From the NCBI GenBank assembly GCA_029785375.1, contig JAFLZV010000002.1, forward strand, positions 51,497 through 115,496: a DNA stretch of 64,000 bases, in the 5' to 3' direction. The notes beneath the pieces are model-generated. The model did not search any database. It was not told where the DNA came from and saw only the letters and a program-made list of their open reading frames with translations. The position numbers and the translations under genes were made by a program. Shown here in pieces: positions 51,250 through 59,414 of this stretch; within the stretch, counting starts at the first letter, position 1, and every line of letters begins with the position of its first letter. The stretch is from Nitrososphaerota archaeon (lineage in GTDB: Archaea; Thermoproteota; Nitrososphaeria; Nitrososphaerales; Gagatemarchaeaceae).

Positions 51250-51396
51250 ATGGCAAAGTTCGACGGCATCGTAGGGAAGGCCCTGCTGACCGTGGAGGAG
51301 AAGGAGAACGAATTGACCCTCGTCTTCGCAGACAACAGGTACCTCTTCGTGAAGCTAGAGAATGGGAAAATCCACTCAGATAGCGTCCCTGAGTAA
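51250..51396 (+). CDS. 48-residue small protein
   Basis: Starts MAKFDGIVGKALLTVEEKEN, then a beta pattern (ELTLVFADNRYLFVKLENGK) ending IHSDSVPE. Regular hydrophobic alternation and codon use like the neighbours support coding. AT-rich AGAAATACGAAC lies about 30 bp upstream. No family recognised. Converges on the metallo-hydrolase gene, 1 bp apart. Confidence 0.5.
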   Translation: MAKFDGIVGKALLTVEEKENELTLVFADNRYLFVKLENGKIHSDSVPE

Positions 51397-51397
51397 C

Positions 51398-52051
51398 CTA
51401 TTCCTGTTCGAGTATTTCTACGGCCTTCGAGGCCCCGACTAGTTGCTTGAATCTCTCGGCATCTGCCTTTGTCCCCACGATAGACTGGAAGTGCATCGGG
51501 ACGACGACCTTCGCCTTCATTCCCTTCGCGGCCCCGGCCGCCTCTTCTGCGGTCATGACATAGGTGCCAGAGACAGGTAGGAACGCTACGTCGACGTCCA
51601 CCGACTTCAACTCTGGGGTGGCGTCACTGTCTCCTGCGTGGTAGAACCTCACCCCATCGATTGTGACAATGTACCCCACACGGCCGTCCTCCTTAGGATG
51701 GAACACCTTCCCTGGTTCCCTGAACTTGTTGAGGTTGTACGCCGGGATGGCTTCTATCTTCACGCCCTTTGCTACGACAGTCGATCCTGGGTTCACGAAT
51801 AGTTTCTCTTGCTTGTACGCCTTCAGGGGTTCCTCGCACATCTTGGGGGCGACAATGGTAGCGGCCGCAGTGACGAACTTTCTGATGTCTTCATCGCTCA
51901 GATGGTCGAAGTGCTCGTGGGTGATCAGGAGCACGTCGGCCCTGTAGTCGCCCTTCGCCTTGAAGGGGTCGAGTATCACGGTCTTCGACCCCGACAGGAC
52001 AAAGCCGTCATGCCCTAGCCAATGAACCCTGACGCCTTCGTATGTCCACAA
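51398..52051 (-). CDS. UPF0173 metal-dependent hydrolase (metallo-beta-lactamase fold)
   Basis: 217 residues. VHWLGHDGFVLSG at the N-terminus, LLITHEHFDHLSDEDI (HxHxDH metal motif), FYHAGDSDATPEL and VPMHFQSIVGTKADAERF. Belongs to the YtkL/UPF0173 family; substrate unknown. Confidence 0.88.
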   Translation of the reverse strand: MWTYEGVRVHWLGHDGFVLSGSKTVILDPFKAKGDYRADVLLITHEHFDHLSDEDIRKFVTAAATIVAPKMCEEPLKAYKQEKLFVNPGSTVVAKGVKIEAIPAYNLNKFREPGKVFHPKEDGRVGYIVTIDGVRFYHAGDSDATPELKSVDVDVAFLPVSGTYVMTAEEAAGAAKGMKAKVVVPMHFQSIVGTKADAERFKQLVGASKAVEILEQE

Positions 52052-52063
52052 AGAGAACCGCCC

Positions 52064-52663
52064 CTACAGGTCTATGCCTTCTTCCTTGATGCCAGTCTTG
52101 TCGACTGTCAGGATGTCAATCCCATTGCCGCTCATGGCGTCCCTGGCCACTGCCGCCTTAATAGCCAAAACAGCGAGGTCGCGCGCCTCTTTCTGGGTCA
52201 TGTTGGGGTCGTACCCCGCTTCAATCACCCCGATGGCAGTCTCCTCGCCTGTCCCGACGGTGGCGTACTGGTCTGAAATCACGCTGCCCAACGGGTCTAG
52301 GACAAAGACCACTGGCTTGTCACCGATGCCTCCCAGAATGACCTGCGTCAGCAGAGGGGCGTACCTGTTCTGGAACATGAGGGTCGACATGAGCTTCGCG
52401 ACAGAGTTGGGCCTCATGGACCTCCTTGATTCGAGCTCCTTCAGCTTAGAGTAAACAGAGACCTCCTTCACCAAGTTTTGCATGTCAGCCACCATTCCGG
52501 CGCAGACCGCGCCGACGCTGTCGGTGACCTTGAAGACTTTCTTGCCAGATTTGCTTCTCACGAAGTTCCCGAGGGTTATCCGCCGCTCCGCGCCCATGAT
52601 GACTCCGTCCTTGTAGGCGATGCCGACGGCTGTCGCCCCTGGCATGAACTGCTCGTAGGACAT
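52064..52663 (-). CDS. psmB: proteasome beta subunit lacking Thr1 at the aligned position
   Basis: 199 residues. Aligning YKDGVIMGAERRIT to the usual KDAVIMATERRVT and SGKKVFKV to the Lys33 region puts Ala at position 1 and Thr at position 2 (PGATAVGIAY, against the usual GTTTVGI). Glu17 and Lys33 are present. With the nucleophile missing, this is probably a structural, non-processed beta subunit, paired with the catalytic one at 58741. Ten-residue N-terminal leader (MSYEQFMPGA). Confidence 0.88.
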   Translation of the reverse strand: MSYEQFMPGATAVGIAYKDGVIMGAERRITLGNFVRSKSGKKVFKVTDSVGAVCAGMVADMQNLVKEVSVYSKLKELESRRSMRPNSVAKLMSTLMFQNRYAPLLTQVILGGIGDKPVVFVLDPLGSVISDQYATVGTGEETAIGVIEAGYDPNMTQKEARDLAVLAIKAAVARDAMSGNGIDILTVDKTGIKEEGIDL

Positions 52664-52723
52664 CGGAAATCTGGCGGGGCGCCTGTGCCCGTCCTTTTAG
52701 ACATTGTGCCTTTCGGCGCGACG

Positions 52724-53761
52724 TCAACCCTCGACGGGAGTCACAGTGGCGAGGACTCCATCCCCCGAAGGCACCGCCGTCCAGCGGCACCCGGTGAAAA
52801 GCCTCGCTAACCTGAGGCCCGACTCGAGGTGCGAGGTCATTGCGGGTATCTTCACCCGCGACTCGCGCTTCGCCAGCGAGAGGAGGGGGAGCAACATATC
52901 CGCCAAGTTCGCATCCATGCACCCGCCCGATTGTTTGGCTGCCAGGAACCTCTCAGCGGCTTCCCTCCCCACCTCCTCGGCCGGCTTTCCCTTTGCTCCG
53001 ACGGCGTCCGAGCCGAGAAACACGCCACCGTCGACGTGCGCGACCAGCACAGAGGTGCCGGGTGAATCAGACTCAGCCGTGCTCACCTCAGACTGCGCAT
53101 CTATGCCCGCCCTTCGCAGGGTTTCGACCGCCGAGTCCGCCTGGCGCTGGGCGACTGCCTTCGGAAGGCTGCCGCAGCGGCTCATGACCCTGACAGACTT
53201 CATCGTAGCCCTGGAAGTCAGGTCCAAGGCGGAGACACCCCCGCAAGGCTCGATGGACGCCGTGACGATTCCACCGCCCCTTGGGTAGTAGCCGCGCCGG
53301 GACGCGTTGGCTTCAAACTCAAGGCCGAGCGCCCTGTACCCCACTTTCGCGACTTCGCCGAAGTAGTCAAAGGTCGGGCTCCAGGGGACGTCTGTCCCTC
53401 CCACCAGTTGCAGCCTCAGGCGAGACCCGCTCAGGGCAACCGCAGGGACTACGGCCTGGAGGACCAAGGTTATGCTGGCAGCCGTCCCCATGTCGGCCGA
53501 CACGGTGTCGCGCCTCGGGACCCCAGGGGCGAACGTCACCTCTTGGGAGCCTTCGGTCGCCCCGCCCAGCTCCCCGCCGAAAACCTCAGCGAGGACCCTG
53601 AGCGCAGACAGGTGCTGCCTCTTGAGCCCTGGGACCTCCCTCCCAGCCCTGATTTTGACCACGCGGACGGGAACCCGTCTGATCGCAGAAAACGCCACCG
53701 CCGAGCGGAGAATCTGTCCTCCTCCTTCGCCCTGTGAGCCGTCCACCTCGACGAAGTCCAT
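52724..53761 (-). CDS. rtcA: RNA 3'-terminal phosphate cyclase
   Basis: 345 residues; converts RNA 3'-phosphate to 2',3'-cyclic phosphate using ATP. Signature: VDGSQGEGGGQILRSAVAFS, KIRAGREVPGLKRQHLSAL, VQGEPF-like VTFAPGVPRRDTV, and the catalytic-His end region MDANLADMLLPLLSLA. No rtcB adjacent. Could serve in tRNA splicing or RNA repair. Confidence 0.93.
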   Translation of the reverse strand: MDFVEVDGSQGEGGGQILRSAVAFSAIRRVPVRVVKIRAGREVPGLKRQHLSALRVLAEVFGGELGGATEGSQEVTFAPGVPRRDTVSADMGTAASITLVLQAVVPAVALSGSRLRLQLVGGTDVPWSPTFDYFGEVAKVGYRALGLEFEANASRRGYYPRGGGIVTASIEPCGGVSALDLTSRATMKSVRVMSRCGSLPKAVAQRQADSAVETLRRAGIDAQSEVSTAESDSPGTSVLVAHVDGGVFLGSDAVGAKGKPAEEVGREAAERFLAAKQSGGCMDANLADMLLPLLSLAKRESRVKIPAMTSHLESGLRLARLFTGCRWTAVPSGDGVLATVTPVEG

Positions 53762-53846
53762 GGCGCGCCGCTTCAGGCAGGAGCCTGTTAAGCTGTGACG
53801 CTAGTCTTCTTAAATAGACCAGACGAGGCGGGCCGAACGAAATCGG

Positions 53847-54383
53847 ATGCGGGTCGGTCTCCTGGTCGGCCGGTTCCAGCCGTTCCATCTTGGTCATCTT
53901 GAAGCTGTGAAGTACGCCCTGCGCGAAGTGGATTACCTCTACGTGGTGGTGGGCTCAGCGCAGAAGAGCCATGAAAGGGGCAACCCCTTCACAGCGGGCG
54001 AGAGAATTGCGATGATCAAGGCCGCTCTGGACGGAAACGGAGTGGACCCTGCGAGGTGGATGGCGATCCCCATCGCCGACGCCGACTCGCACTCGCTATG
54101 GGTGTCCACGGTGGGATCCATGGTCCCGAAGTTCGACATGGTATTCACGAACGACACGCTGACATACCTGCTCTTCAGAGAAGAAGGCATCCAAGTGAAG
54201 GCAGTGCCGTACCTCGACAGAGAGAGCTACTCGGCCACCAATGTGAGGGACAGAATCCTTGAACGCAAGGACTGGAAAGCGCTGGTGCCTGTCCAGGTGG
54301 CCAGTTTAGTGGAGAAGTTCGGCGGAGTGGAACGCGTGAGAGCGCTTATCCGTAAGGACCTGAAGGGTGGCAGACATGGATAG
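53847..54383 (+). CDS. nicotinamide-nucleotide adenylyltransferase, archaeal type
   Basis: 178 residues; makes NAD+ from NMN and ATP. Nucleotidyltransferase motif VGRFQPFHLGHLEAVKYAL (HxGH), SHERGNPFTAGERIAMI, and ESYSATNVRDRILERKDW (ISxTxxR-like). TATA-like CTTCTTAAATAG about 35 bp upstream. Overlaps the aminotransferase gene. Confidence 0.93.
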   Translation: MRVGLLVGRFQPFHLGHLEAVKYALREVDYLYVVVGSAQKSHERGNPFTAGERIAMIKAALDGNGVDPARWMAIPIADADSHSLWVSTVGSMVPKFDMVFTNDTLTYLLFREEGIQVKAVPYLDRESYSATNVRDRILERKDWKALVPVQVASLVEKFGGVERVRALIRKDLKGGRHG

Positions 54384-55470
54384 ACAGAAACTGATTATGC
54401 TTCCCGGACCCACCAACGTGTCAGAGAGGGTCATGCGGGCGATGCTCAACCCGATCATCAATCACAGGGGTGATGAGTTCAGGGATCTGTACAAAGGGGT
54501 CCTCGACAAGACGAAGCGCTTCTTCCAGACGCAGGGGGAAGTGGTAATCCTATCCTCGTCGGGCACAGGGGGGGTCGAAGCAGCAGTCTGGAACCTCATA
54601 CGGCCAGGGGACGTCGCCGTGGTCCCCGTCTTCGGCGAGTTCAGCATGAGGCTTGCGGAGACCGTGGAACTGGCCGGGGGCAAGGTGGTTCGGGTCGCTT
54701 CCGACTTCGGGAAGATTCCGACAATCGACCAGCTGAAGCTGGCGATGGAACAGCAGGAGAAAGTCAAGGCACTGTTCCTGGTGCACAATGAGACCAGCAC
54801 CGGAGTGGCGGTCCCCTACGTCGAGGAGGCGACCAAGATCGCCAGGGACCACGGGGCCTTCGTGGTGATTGACGCCATTTCCAGCCTTGGAGGCTATGCC
54901 ATCCCGGTCGATCGCTGGGGAGTGGACATGTGCATCACCGGGAGCCAAAAGTGCGTCGCAGCCCCCCCTGGGCTGGCCCTGCTGTCGGTGAGCGAGAGGG
55001 TGGCAGAGTACCTGAAAGACTCCCCGCCAAAGACCAGGTACTTCGACCTGCCCAGGTACCTCGAGTATGGCGCCAAGGGGCAGACTCCATTCACACCGGC
55101 CCTCCCGCTCTATTACGCATTGGACGAAGCGCTGGAGGAGCTTCTCGAAGAGGGCCTAGAGAAGAGGGTCGAAAGGCACAACCGTATGTCTGTCGGCATA
55201 TACGACGGCCTGGCGAAACTGGGCCTTGGGGCGGTCGCGGAGAAGTCAGTAAGGTCCAAGACAGTAGTCGCGTCGTACTATCCCCAGGGGGTGGATGACT
55301 CGAAGTTCAGGAAGGAGTTAGCCCAGGACAAGGGGGTCGTGATTGCAGGCGGCTTCGGCCCGTTCGCAGGCAAGGTGTTCAGGGTCGGATGTATGGGGCA
55401 GATCAACGAGGCCTATGTGGAGACCACGCTCCGCGCCATAGGGGAGACCCTCACCGCCTTCGGGAACTGA
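54367..55470 (+). CDS. class V aminotransferase (alanine-glyoxylate/serine-pyruvate type)
   Basis: 367 residues. LIMLPGPTNVSERVMRAM, SSSGTGGVEAAVWNLIRPGD, PLP Asp in VVIDAISSLGGYAIPVDRWG and Schiff-base Lys in TGSQKCVAAPPGLAL. Likely transaminates alanine, serine or a related donor to glyoxylate. GTG 54367 or ATG 54376 may be the start. Overlap with NMNAT suggests one operon. Confidence 0.9.
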   Translation: MADMDRQKLIMLPGPTNVSERVMRAMLNPIINHRGDEFRDLYKGVLDKTKRFFQTQGEVVILSSSGTGGVEAAVWNLIRPGDVAVVPVFGEFSMRLAETVELAGGKVVRVASDFGKIPTIDQLKLAMEQQEKVKALFLVHNETSTGVAVPYVEEATKIARDHGAFVVIDAISSLGGYAIPVDRWGVDMCITGSQKCVAAPPGLALLSVSERVAEYLKDSPPKTRYFDLPRYLEYGAKGQTPFTPALPLYYALDEALEELLEEGLEKRVERHNRMSVGIYDGLAKLGLGAVAEKSVRSKTVVASYYPQGVDDSKFRKELAQDKGVVIAGGFGPFAGKVFRVGCMGQINEAYVETTLRAIGETLTAFGN

Positions 55471-55507
55471 AACTCTTTAAACCCAACCCTGAGGCTGGTC
55501 AAAATCC

Positions 55508-56299
55508 ATGGCGTTTGACAAGGGCAGCCTGATATTCACCAACTACACCGCACGGGTGAAGGACACCGGCGAAGGCATCGAGTCCACGGTGGAGTCCGAG
55601 GCCAAGCGGCTCAAGATATACGAGGAGGCAAGGAGATACGAGCCTAGGCTCGTAGCGGTCGGCGAGGGGTGGCTCATCTCCGGCCTGGACGCCGAGGTGG
55701 CAAAGCTCTCGGTCGGGGACAAGAAGGAGATCGAACTCTCCCCGGAGAAGGCGTTCGGCAACAGGGACCCGACCCAACTCCGCATGATTCCGCTCCGGAA
55801 GTTCGGAGAGAGGGAGCATGAGCTAGCCGTGGGCGACAGTGTGGACGTGGACAACAGAGTCGGCATCGTGAGGTTCGTCGGGTCAGGAAGGGCACAAGTA
55901 GACTTCAACCACAGGCTGGCGGGGAAGTCCATAATCTACGACTTCGAGGTCCTCAGTAAGGTCGAATCCGACGGCGACAAGATAAGGGCGCTGATCGACA
56001 GGAGACTGGCAGGTGAAGGGAGCAAAGCGACGTTCGATGTGAACGGCGGTAGCCTGACTGTGACAATCCCGGAAGACCTGTTTCTGGTCGAAGGGCTCCA
56101 GATAATCAAGAGAGGAATCGCCAACGACGTGTTCAAGTTCGTCCCGGCCGTCTCGTCGCTTGCCTTCGTGGAGAACTTCAAGAACGAAAGGGCTCACCCT
56201 AAGGCGGAGGAGAAGAAAGAAGAGACCAGTGCTGAGAAGGCGCAGCCGGCTGCTGAGAAGGCGCCCCCGAAGGCCGAGAACCAGGGCGAGACCGCCTAG
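55508..56299 (+). CDS. FKBP-type peptidyl-prolyl isomerase, long archaeal type
   Basis: 263 residues. FKBP domain with inserted flap: GSLIFTNYTARVKDTGEGI, GEGWLISGLDAEVAKLSVGD, SPEKAFGNRDPTQLRMIPL, DFNHRLAGKSIIYDFEVLS. A second alpha/beta domain (about 155-235) follows, then a charged, Ala/Lys/Glu-rich tail with a repeated AEKAQPAAEKAPPKAE pattern, probably disordered. Chaperone/isomerase for folding proteins. Confidence 0.92.
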   Translation: MAFDKGSLIFTNYTARVKDTGEGIESTVESEAKRLKIYEEARRYEPRLVAVGEGWLISGLDAEVAKLSVGDKKEIELSPEKAFGNRDPTQLRMIPLRKFGEREHELAVGDSVDVDNRVGIVRFVGSGRAQVDFNHRLAGKSIIYDFEVLSKVESDGDKIRALIDRRLAGEGSKATFDVNGGSLTVTIPEDLFLVEGLQIIKRGIANDVFKFVPAVSSLAFVENFKNERAHPKAEEKKEETSAEKAQPAAEKAPPKAENQGETA

Positions 56300-57333
56300 A
56301 TAACGCCGGTAGCCTTGGCCAGCGCTGAGGCGCTCCTATAATCGAGCTTCCTCTCCGAGAGTATTGTGTACCTGTCCGGCCGGATTGTACTCGCCTTGAC
56401 CAAGGATTGGACCACCTGCGAATCACCGATGCCGATGGTCGAGGCCCTCACTGGGGCCCCTACGTTCGTGAGTGCGTTCCTCACCCGCTTCCAGTTGAGC
56501 CCGTGTAGCCGTGCCATCATTATCGTCCCAATCCCGCACTTCTCTCCATGAAGCCCGACCCCCGGCTCCAAGACATCAAGGTAGTGGCTGAACAGGTGTT
56601 CGGAACCTGAGCACGGTCTGGAGCTGCCGGCTATGCCCGCGGCCACACCGGTGCTGATGAGGGCTTCCACAAGGTCGCGGACGCTGCCCTTCCCGAACCT
56701 CCCCATGGTCTTGGACCCGTCAAGGACCACGTCCGCGCTCATCAGGGCCAGGCTCGCTGAGTATCCTCCATAGTACTCCCCGGTCACCTCGTGCGCCAGC
56801 TGCCAGTCCTTGACAGCTGTCAGTTTAGACACCAGGTCCCCGCACCCCGAGGCGAGGAGCCGCTTCGGTGCGGAGCTGATTACCTCTATGTCAGCGAGGA
56901 TTCCCACAGGAGGTTTGGCCTTCACAGAGTAAGGCCGGTCAAGCCCCCTGAGCGAAGCGAACGGGCTTGATATGCCGTCGTGGGACGCACTGGTGGGGAC
57001 CGAGTAGAAAGGGATCCCGAGCTGGAATGCAGCCAGCTTTCCAACGTCCACGCTTTTGCCGCCTCCCACGCCTACTATCCTACCGGCCCCCCGGGCCGCG
57101 CGCGTCACCTTGTCGACGTTCTGCGTGTCGGCCGCTGTCACTTCGACCCAGACAGGTTTCCGACCTAGGGCGCATTCCACGGTGGCCCTCACCTTTGATG
57201 TGACCTGTGAGCCTGACGATATCACTGTCTTCCGGGGGCCCTTGTCGGTCACGAACTCCCCCAGCTTCTCGATGACCCCATCTCCTATCAGGACCTTGGT
57301 AGGGAGCTCCATCAGGTGGTAGCCGGGGCTCAT
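56296..57333 (-). CDS. egsA: sn-glycerol-1-phosphate dehydrogenase
   Basis: 345 residues; makes the G1P backbone of archaeal membrane lipids. NAD(P) motif RIVGVGGGKSVDVGKLAAF, VPTSASHDGISSPFASL, zinc-binding SGCGDLVSKLTAVKDWQLA and SGSEHLFSHYLDVL, HGEKCGIGT. TATA-like CCTTAAATC about 27 bp before the ATG (leaderless). Convergent with the FKBP gene. Confidence 0.95.
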   Translation of the reverse strand: MSPGYHLMELPTKVLIGDGVIEKLGEFVTDKGPRKTVISSGSQVTSKVRATVECALGRKPVWVEVTAADTQNVDKVTRAARGAGRIVGVGGGKSVDVGKLAAFQLGIPFYSVPTSASHDGISSPFASLRGLDRPYSVKAKPPVGILADIEVISSAPKRLLASGCGDLVSKLTAVKDWQLAHEVTGEYYGGYSASLALMSADVVLDGSKTMGRFGKGSVRDLVEALISTGVAAGIAGSSRPCSGSEHLFSHYLDVLEPGVGLHGEKCGIGTIMMARLHGLNWKRVRNALTNVGAPVRASTIGIGDSQVVQSLVKASTIRPDRYTILSERKLDYRSASALAKATGVI

Positions 57334-57463
57334 GTTGGGGGCGCCAGGTCTCCTGATTTAAGGCCACTTCGGTGAGTCGGGTTTCCGTCCGAGGCGAGGC
57401 ATCAGAGGCATCCCGGCCAGGCGGCCGCCGACGCCCGACCCCGCTCCCCGGATGCAGGGGAAT

Positions 57464-57469
57464 TAAGAG
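57464..57469. repeat. target-site duplication, left copy (TAAGAG)
   Basis: TAAGAG directly before the left inverted repeat; the same six bases follow the right inverted repeat at 58660-58665. Confidence 0.75.
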
Positions 57470-57489
57470 CATTAGATGCGAATAAGCGT
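57470..57489 (+). repeat. IS left terminal inverted repeat
   Basis: Begins CATTAGATGCG and ends AATAAGCGT; pairs with the right repeat with one mismatch at the third base. Confidence 0.88.
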
Positions 57490-58571
57490 CATCCATGGTC
57501 GTCAGTCTTTTCGTCTTGCTCTAGTCTTGATGGCACCAGCGCCAAGAGCAAGACAGAGACCTTCGCCTCGAGTGCTGTCACCATGCCGTTCCCATGACAC
57601 TGCGCGTTGAAGACGCACCACGAATTGTAGATGCACACCGCCACCGCGTAGTAGAGGAACCTTACGGTGTAGTCCTTCGACGTCGTCCTGGGGAGGAAGA
57701 CGTTATGCTCTCTGTAGGACGTCTCGATGCCCCACCTCATCTTGTACCGCCTGAGCGCCCTCTTCGGCGTGCAGTCCATGTTGGTGGCGAAGAGGTAGCC
57801 CTTCCCCACGTCGAGGTCGTCCGCCCTGAGGATCCTGAAAGGCTTCTCACAGGGGTAGGGCGCCTCCTCCCCGTCCCTGAGGCCGATTCGTTTCGTTATG
57901 GTATTCGACGAGAAACGGATAGCGTAGGCGTACCCACGCTCCTGAAGATGGACGGGGAGGGCGACCGAGGTGAAGCCTGCGTCGAAGAGGAGATGCCTGA
58001 CCCTTATCCCCATGTTTCTGATCCTGTTCAGAGCATCGTCGATGAAGGTGAGCATGTGCGCCCTGCTCTTGATCGGCGTGAGGACCACTGTCAGTCTCCT
58101 CCCGTCGAGGAGGATGCTTGCCGTTAGGTACTGGTAGGCGTAGGAGGAGCTGTTCTTCGACCTCACGCCGTGGACCATCTCAGAACCCTTCTCGCCGTAG
58201 AAGAGCTGGTCGTGCCAATCGAACGCTATGGGGACGGGCCGGTTCAGGAGGCCCCCCTTTTCAGCTCTCCGACCTGCTCCTCCAGCACGACAGACATGGA
58301 GCCAAGGAGCTCGTACCTGTCGAGGCCCTTGAAGTATGACAGGGCAGTCTCGCCTGTGGGGAACCTCCCTGCTCCCCTTCCTGCAGCCGAGGAGCTTCCG
58401 CGATACGTTGCTCGTTCCCTCGGCGCAACCATCGAGTATCGAAGCCTTGACAAGCAGCGATATGTAATCCAGCTTCGGGTAGACGGAGTTGGGCTTCACC
58501 TCGAAGCACAACAGCTCAGGCAGATACCTCATCAGGATGGGGTCGAAGCCATGGGCTAGCTCATTGGTCAT
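57489..58571 (-). pseudogene. IS transposase, apparently frameshifted twice
   Basis: DDE transposase with DGCAEGTSNVSRKLLG, PIAFDWHDQLFYGEKG, HLLFDAGFTSVALPVHL (second Asp) and KMRWGIETSYREHNVF, a Y-(2)-R-(3)-E signature of the IS4 superfamily. The frame has no stop, but from about 58385 to 58257 the protein-like sequence (GRFPTGETALSYFKGLDRYE, GSMSVVLEEQVGELKRG) is in another frame. The return falls on a six-G run (plus strand 58252-58257), the exit near a GGAAGGGG stretch. Compensating indels or read errors. Confidence 0.8.
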
Positions 58572-58639
58572 GAGAAGCTCCGGGGTGGGCTCCTCCTCTA
58601 CCCTCAGAGAGCCAAGATCGTAGAGCAGGAAATCAATCC

Positions 58640-58659
58640 ACGCTTATTCGCATCTACTG
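58640..58659 (-). repeat. IS right terminal inverted repeat
   Basis: Plus strand ACGCTTATTCGCATCTACTG, reverse complement of the left repeat with one mismatch. Confidence 0.88.
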
Positions 58660-58665
58660 TAAGAG
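58660..58665. repeat. target-site duplication, right copy (TAAGAG)
   Basis: TAAGAG immediately after the right inverted repeat, matching 57464-57469. Confidence 0.75.
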
Positions 58666-58683
58666 GACCCGAGCTTGGAAAGA

Positions 58684-58690
58684 TTAAATA
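58684..58690 (+). promoter_or_regulatory. TATA box of the catalytic proteasome beta gene
   Basis: TTAAATA in an AT-rich patch, 51 bp before ATG 58741, predicting a start near 58712 and a leader of about 30 nt. The IS ends about 25 bp upstream of it, so any upstream activator site was displaced by the insertion, while the core promoter is intact. Confidence 0.5.
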
Positions 58691-58740
58691 AGCAACAAGG
58701 AGGCGCGGCCCTTGTCCGTTCTGAGGGGTTTGTGGACAAA

Positions 58741-59412
58741 ATGTCGAGAGAATATAGCCAGGTTGGAGGGAAGACGCTAGGGTCTGCCACGTATCATGGC
58801 ACCACTACCGTTGGGCTGGTCTGTTCCGACGGGGTAGTTCTGGCGACCGACACGCGGGTCACAGCAGGCGGGTTCATCGCCCATAAGAGAGGCAAGAAGC
58901 TGATCAGGATCGACGACAACATCGCTATGACCATATCCGGCGGTGTAGCGGACGCCCAGAACGTCACCGACACCGCGAAGTACTATTCGAGCACATACAG
59001 GATAGAGAAGGGAAGGCCGATGCCCGTTAAGGCCGCGGCCCAGGTGGTGTCAAACATGCTCTTCTCGTCGAGGCTGTATCCTCTGATAGCGGACGTCCTG
59101 GTGGGAGGGGTAGACTCAACCGGTGGTTCCCTTTTCAACGTCGACATTTTCGGTTCGCTCAACCAGGAGAATATGATAGCCACGGGGAGCGGGTCGCCAG
59201 TAGCCTACGGGGTGCTGGAGGCGGAGTTCAAGGCAGGGACAGCAGTGGCCAAGGCCTATCCGTTGGCTGCGAAGGCGATAATCGCGGCCACCAGAAGGAA
59301 CGTAGCGACAGGGGATCACTTCGATGTGGGCATCATCGATAAGGAAGGGTTCCGCGAACTGACGGAAGCGGAGAAGGACAAGCTCCTGGCCCAGTTTACA
59401 ACTAAAAGTTAG
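58741..59412 (+). CDS. psmB: proteasome beta subunit, catalytic
   Basis: 223 residues from ATG 58741 (MSREYSQVGGKTLG). The propeptide ends YHG before TTTVGLVCSDGVVLATDTRVT, so Thr1 is exposed by self-cleavage; Asp17 (ATDTR) and Lys33 (RGKKLIRI) complete the triad; GSGSPVAYGVLE is the SGSG region. A TTG at 58675 opens the frame but lies before the TATA box. Complements the Thr1-less subunit at 52064. Followed 3 bp later by aCPSF1. Confidence 0.95.
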   Translation: MSREYSQVGGKTLGSATYHGTTTVGLVCSDGVVLATDTRVTAGGFIAHKRGKKLIRIDDNIAMTISGGVADAQNVTDTAKYYSSTYRIEKGRPMPVKAAAQVVSNMLFSSRLYPLIADVLVGGVDSTGGSLFNVDIFGSLNQENMIATGSGSPVAYGVLEAEFKAGTAVAKAYPLAAKAIIAATRRNVATGDHFDVGIIDKEGFRELTEAEKDKLLAQFTTKS

Positions 59413-59414
59413 TC

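Larger units (their letters stand above)
57470..58659 (-). mobile_element. 1190-bp IS4-like insertion sequence
   Basis: Bounded by 20-bp terminal inverted repeats (57470-57489 and 58640-58659, 19/20 identical, core TAGATGCGAATAAGCGT) and flanked by a 6-bp direct repeat TAAGAG. Contains one leftward DDE transposase frame whose stop lies against the left repeat, but the frame is broken twice. It is inserted between egsA and the catalytic proteasome beta gene, ending about 25 bp before that gene's TATA element. Near-perfect ends suggest recent arrival. Confidence 0.9.

Noticed and set aside
51006..51396. Classical toxin-antitoxin pair
   Set aside because: No PIN, RelE, HicA or HEPN-like toxin is present; kept only as a weak possibility.
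52064..52663. Glu17 in place of Asp17 as a defect of the first proteasome beta
   Set aside because: Thermoplasma beta also has Glu at this position and is active; only the loss of Thr1 is meaningful.
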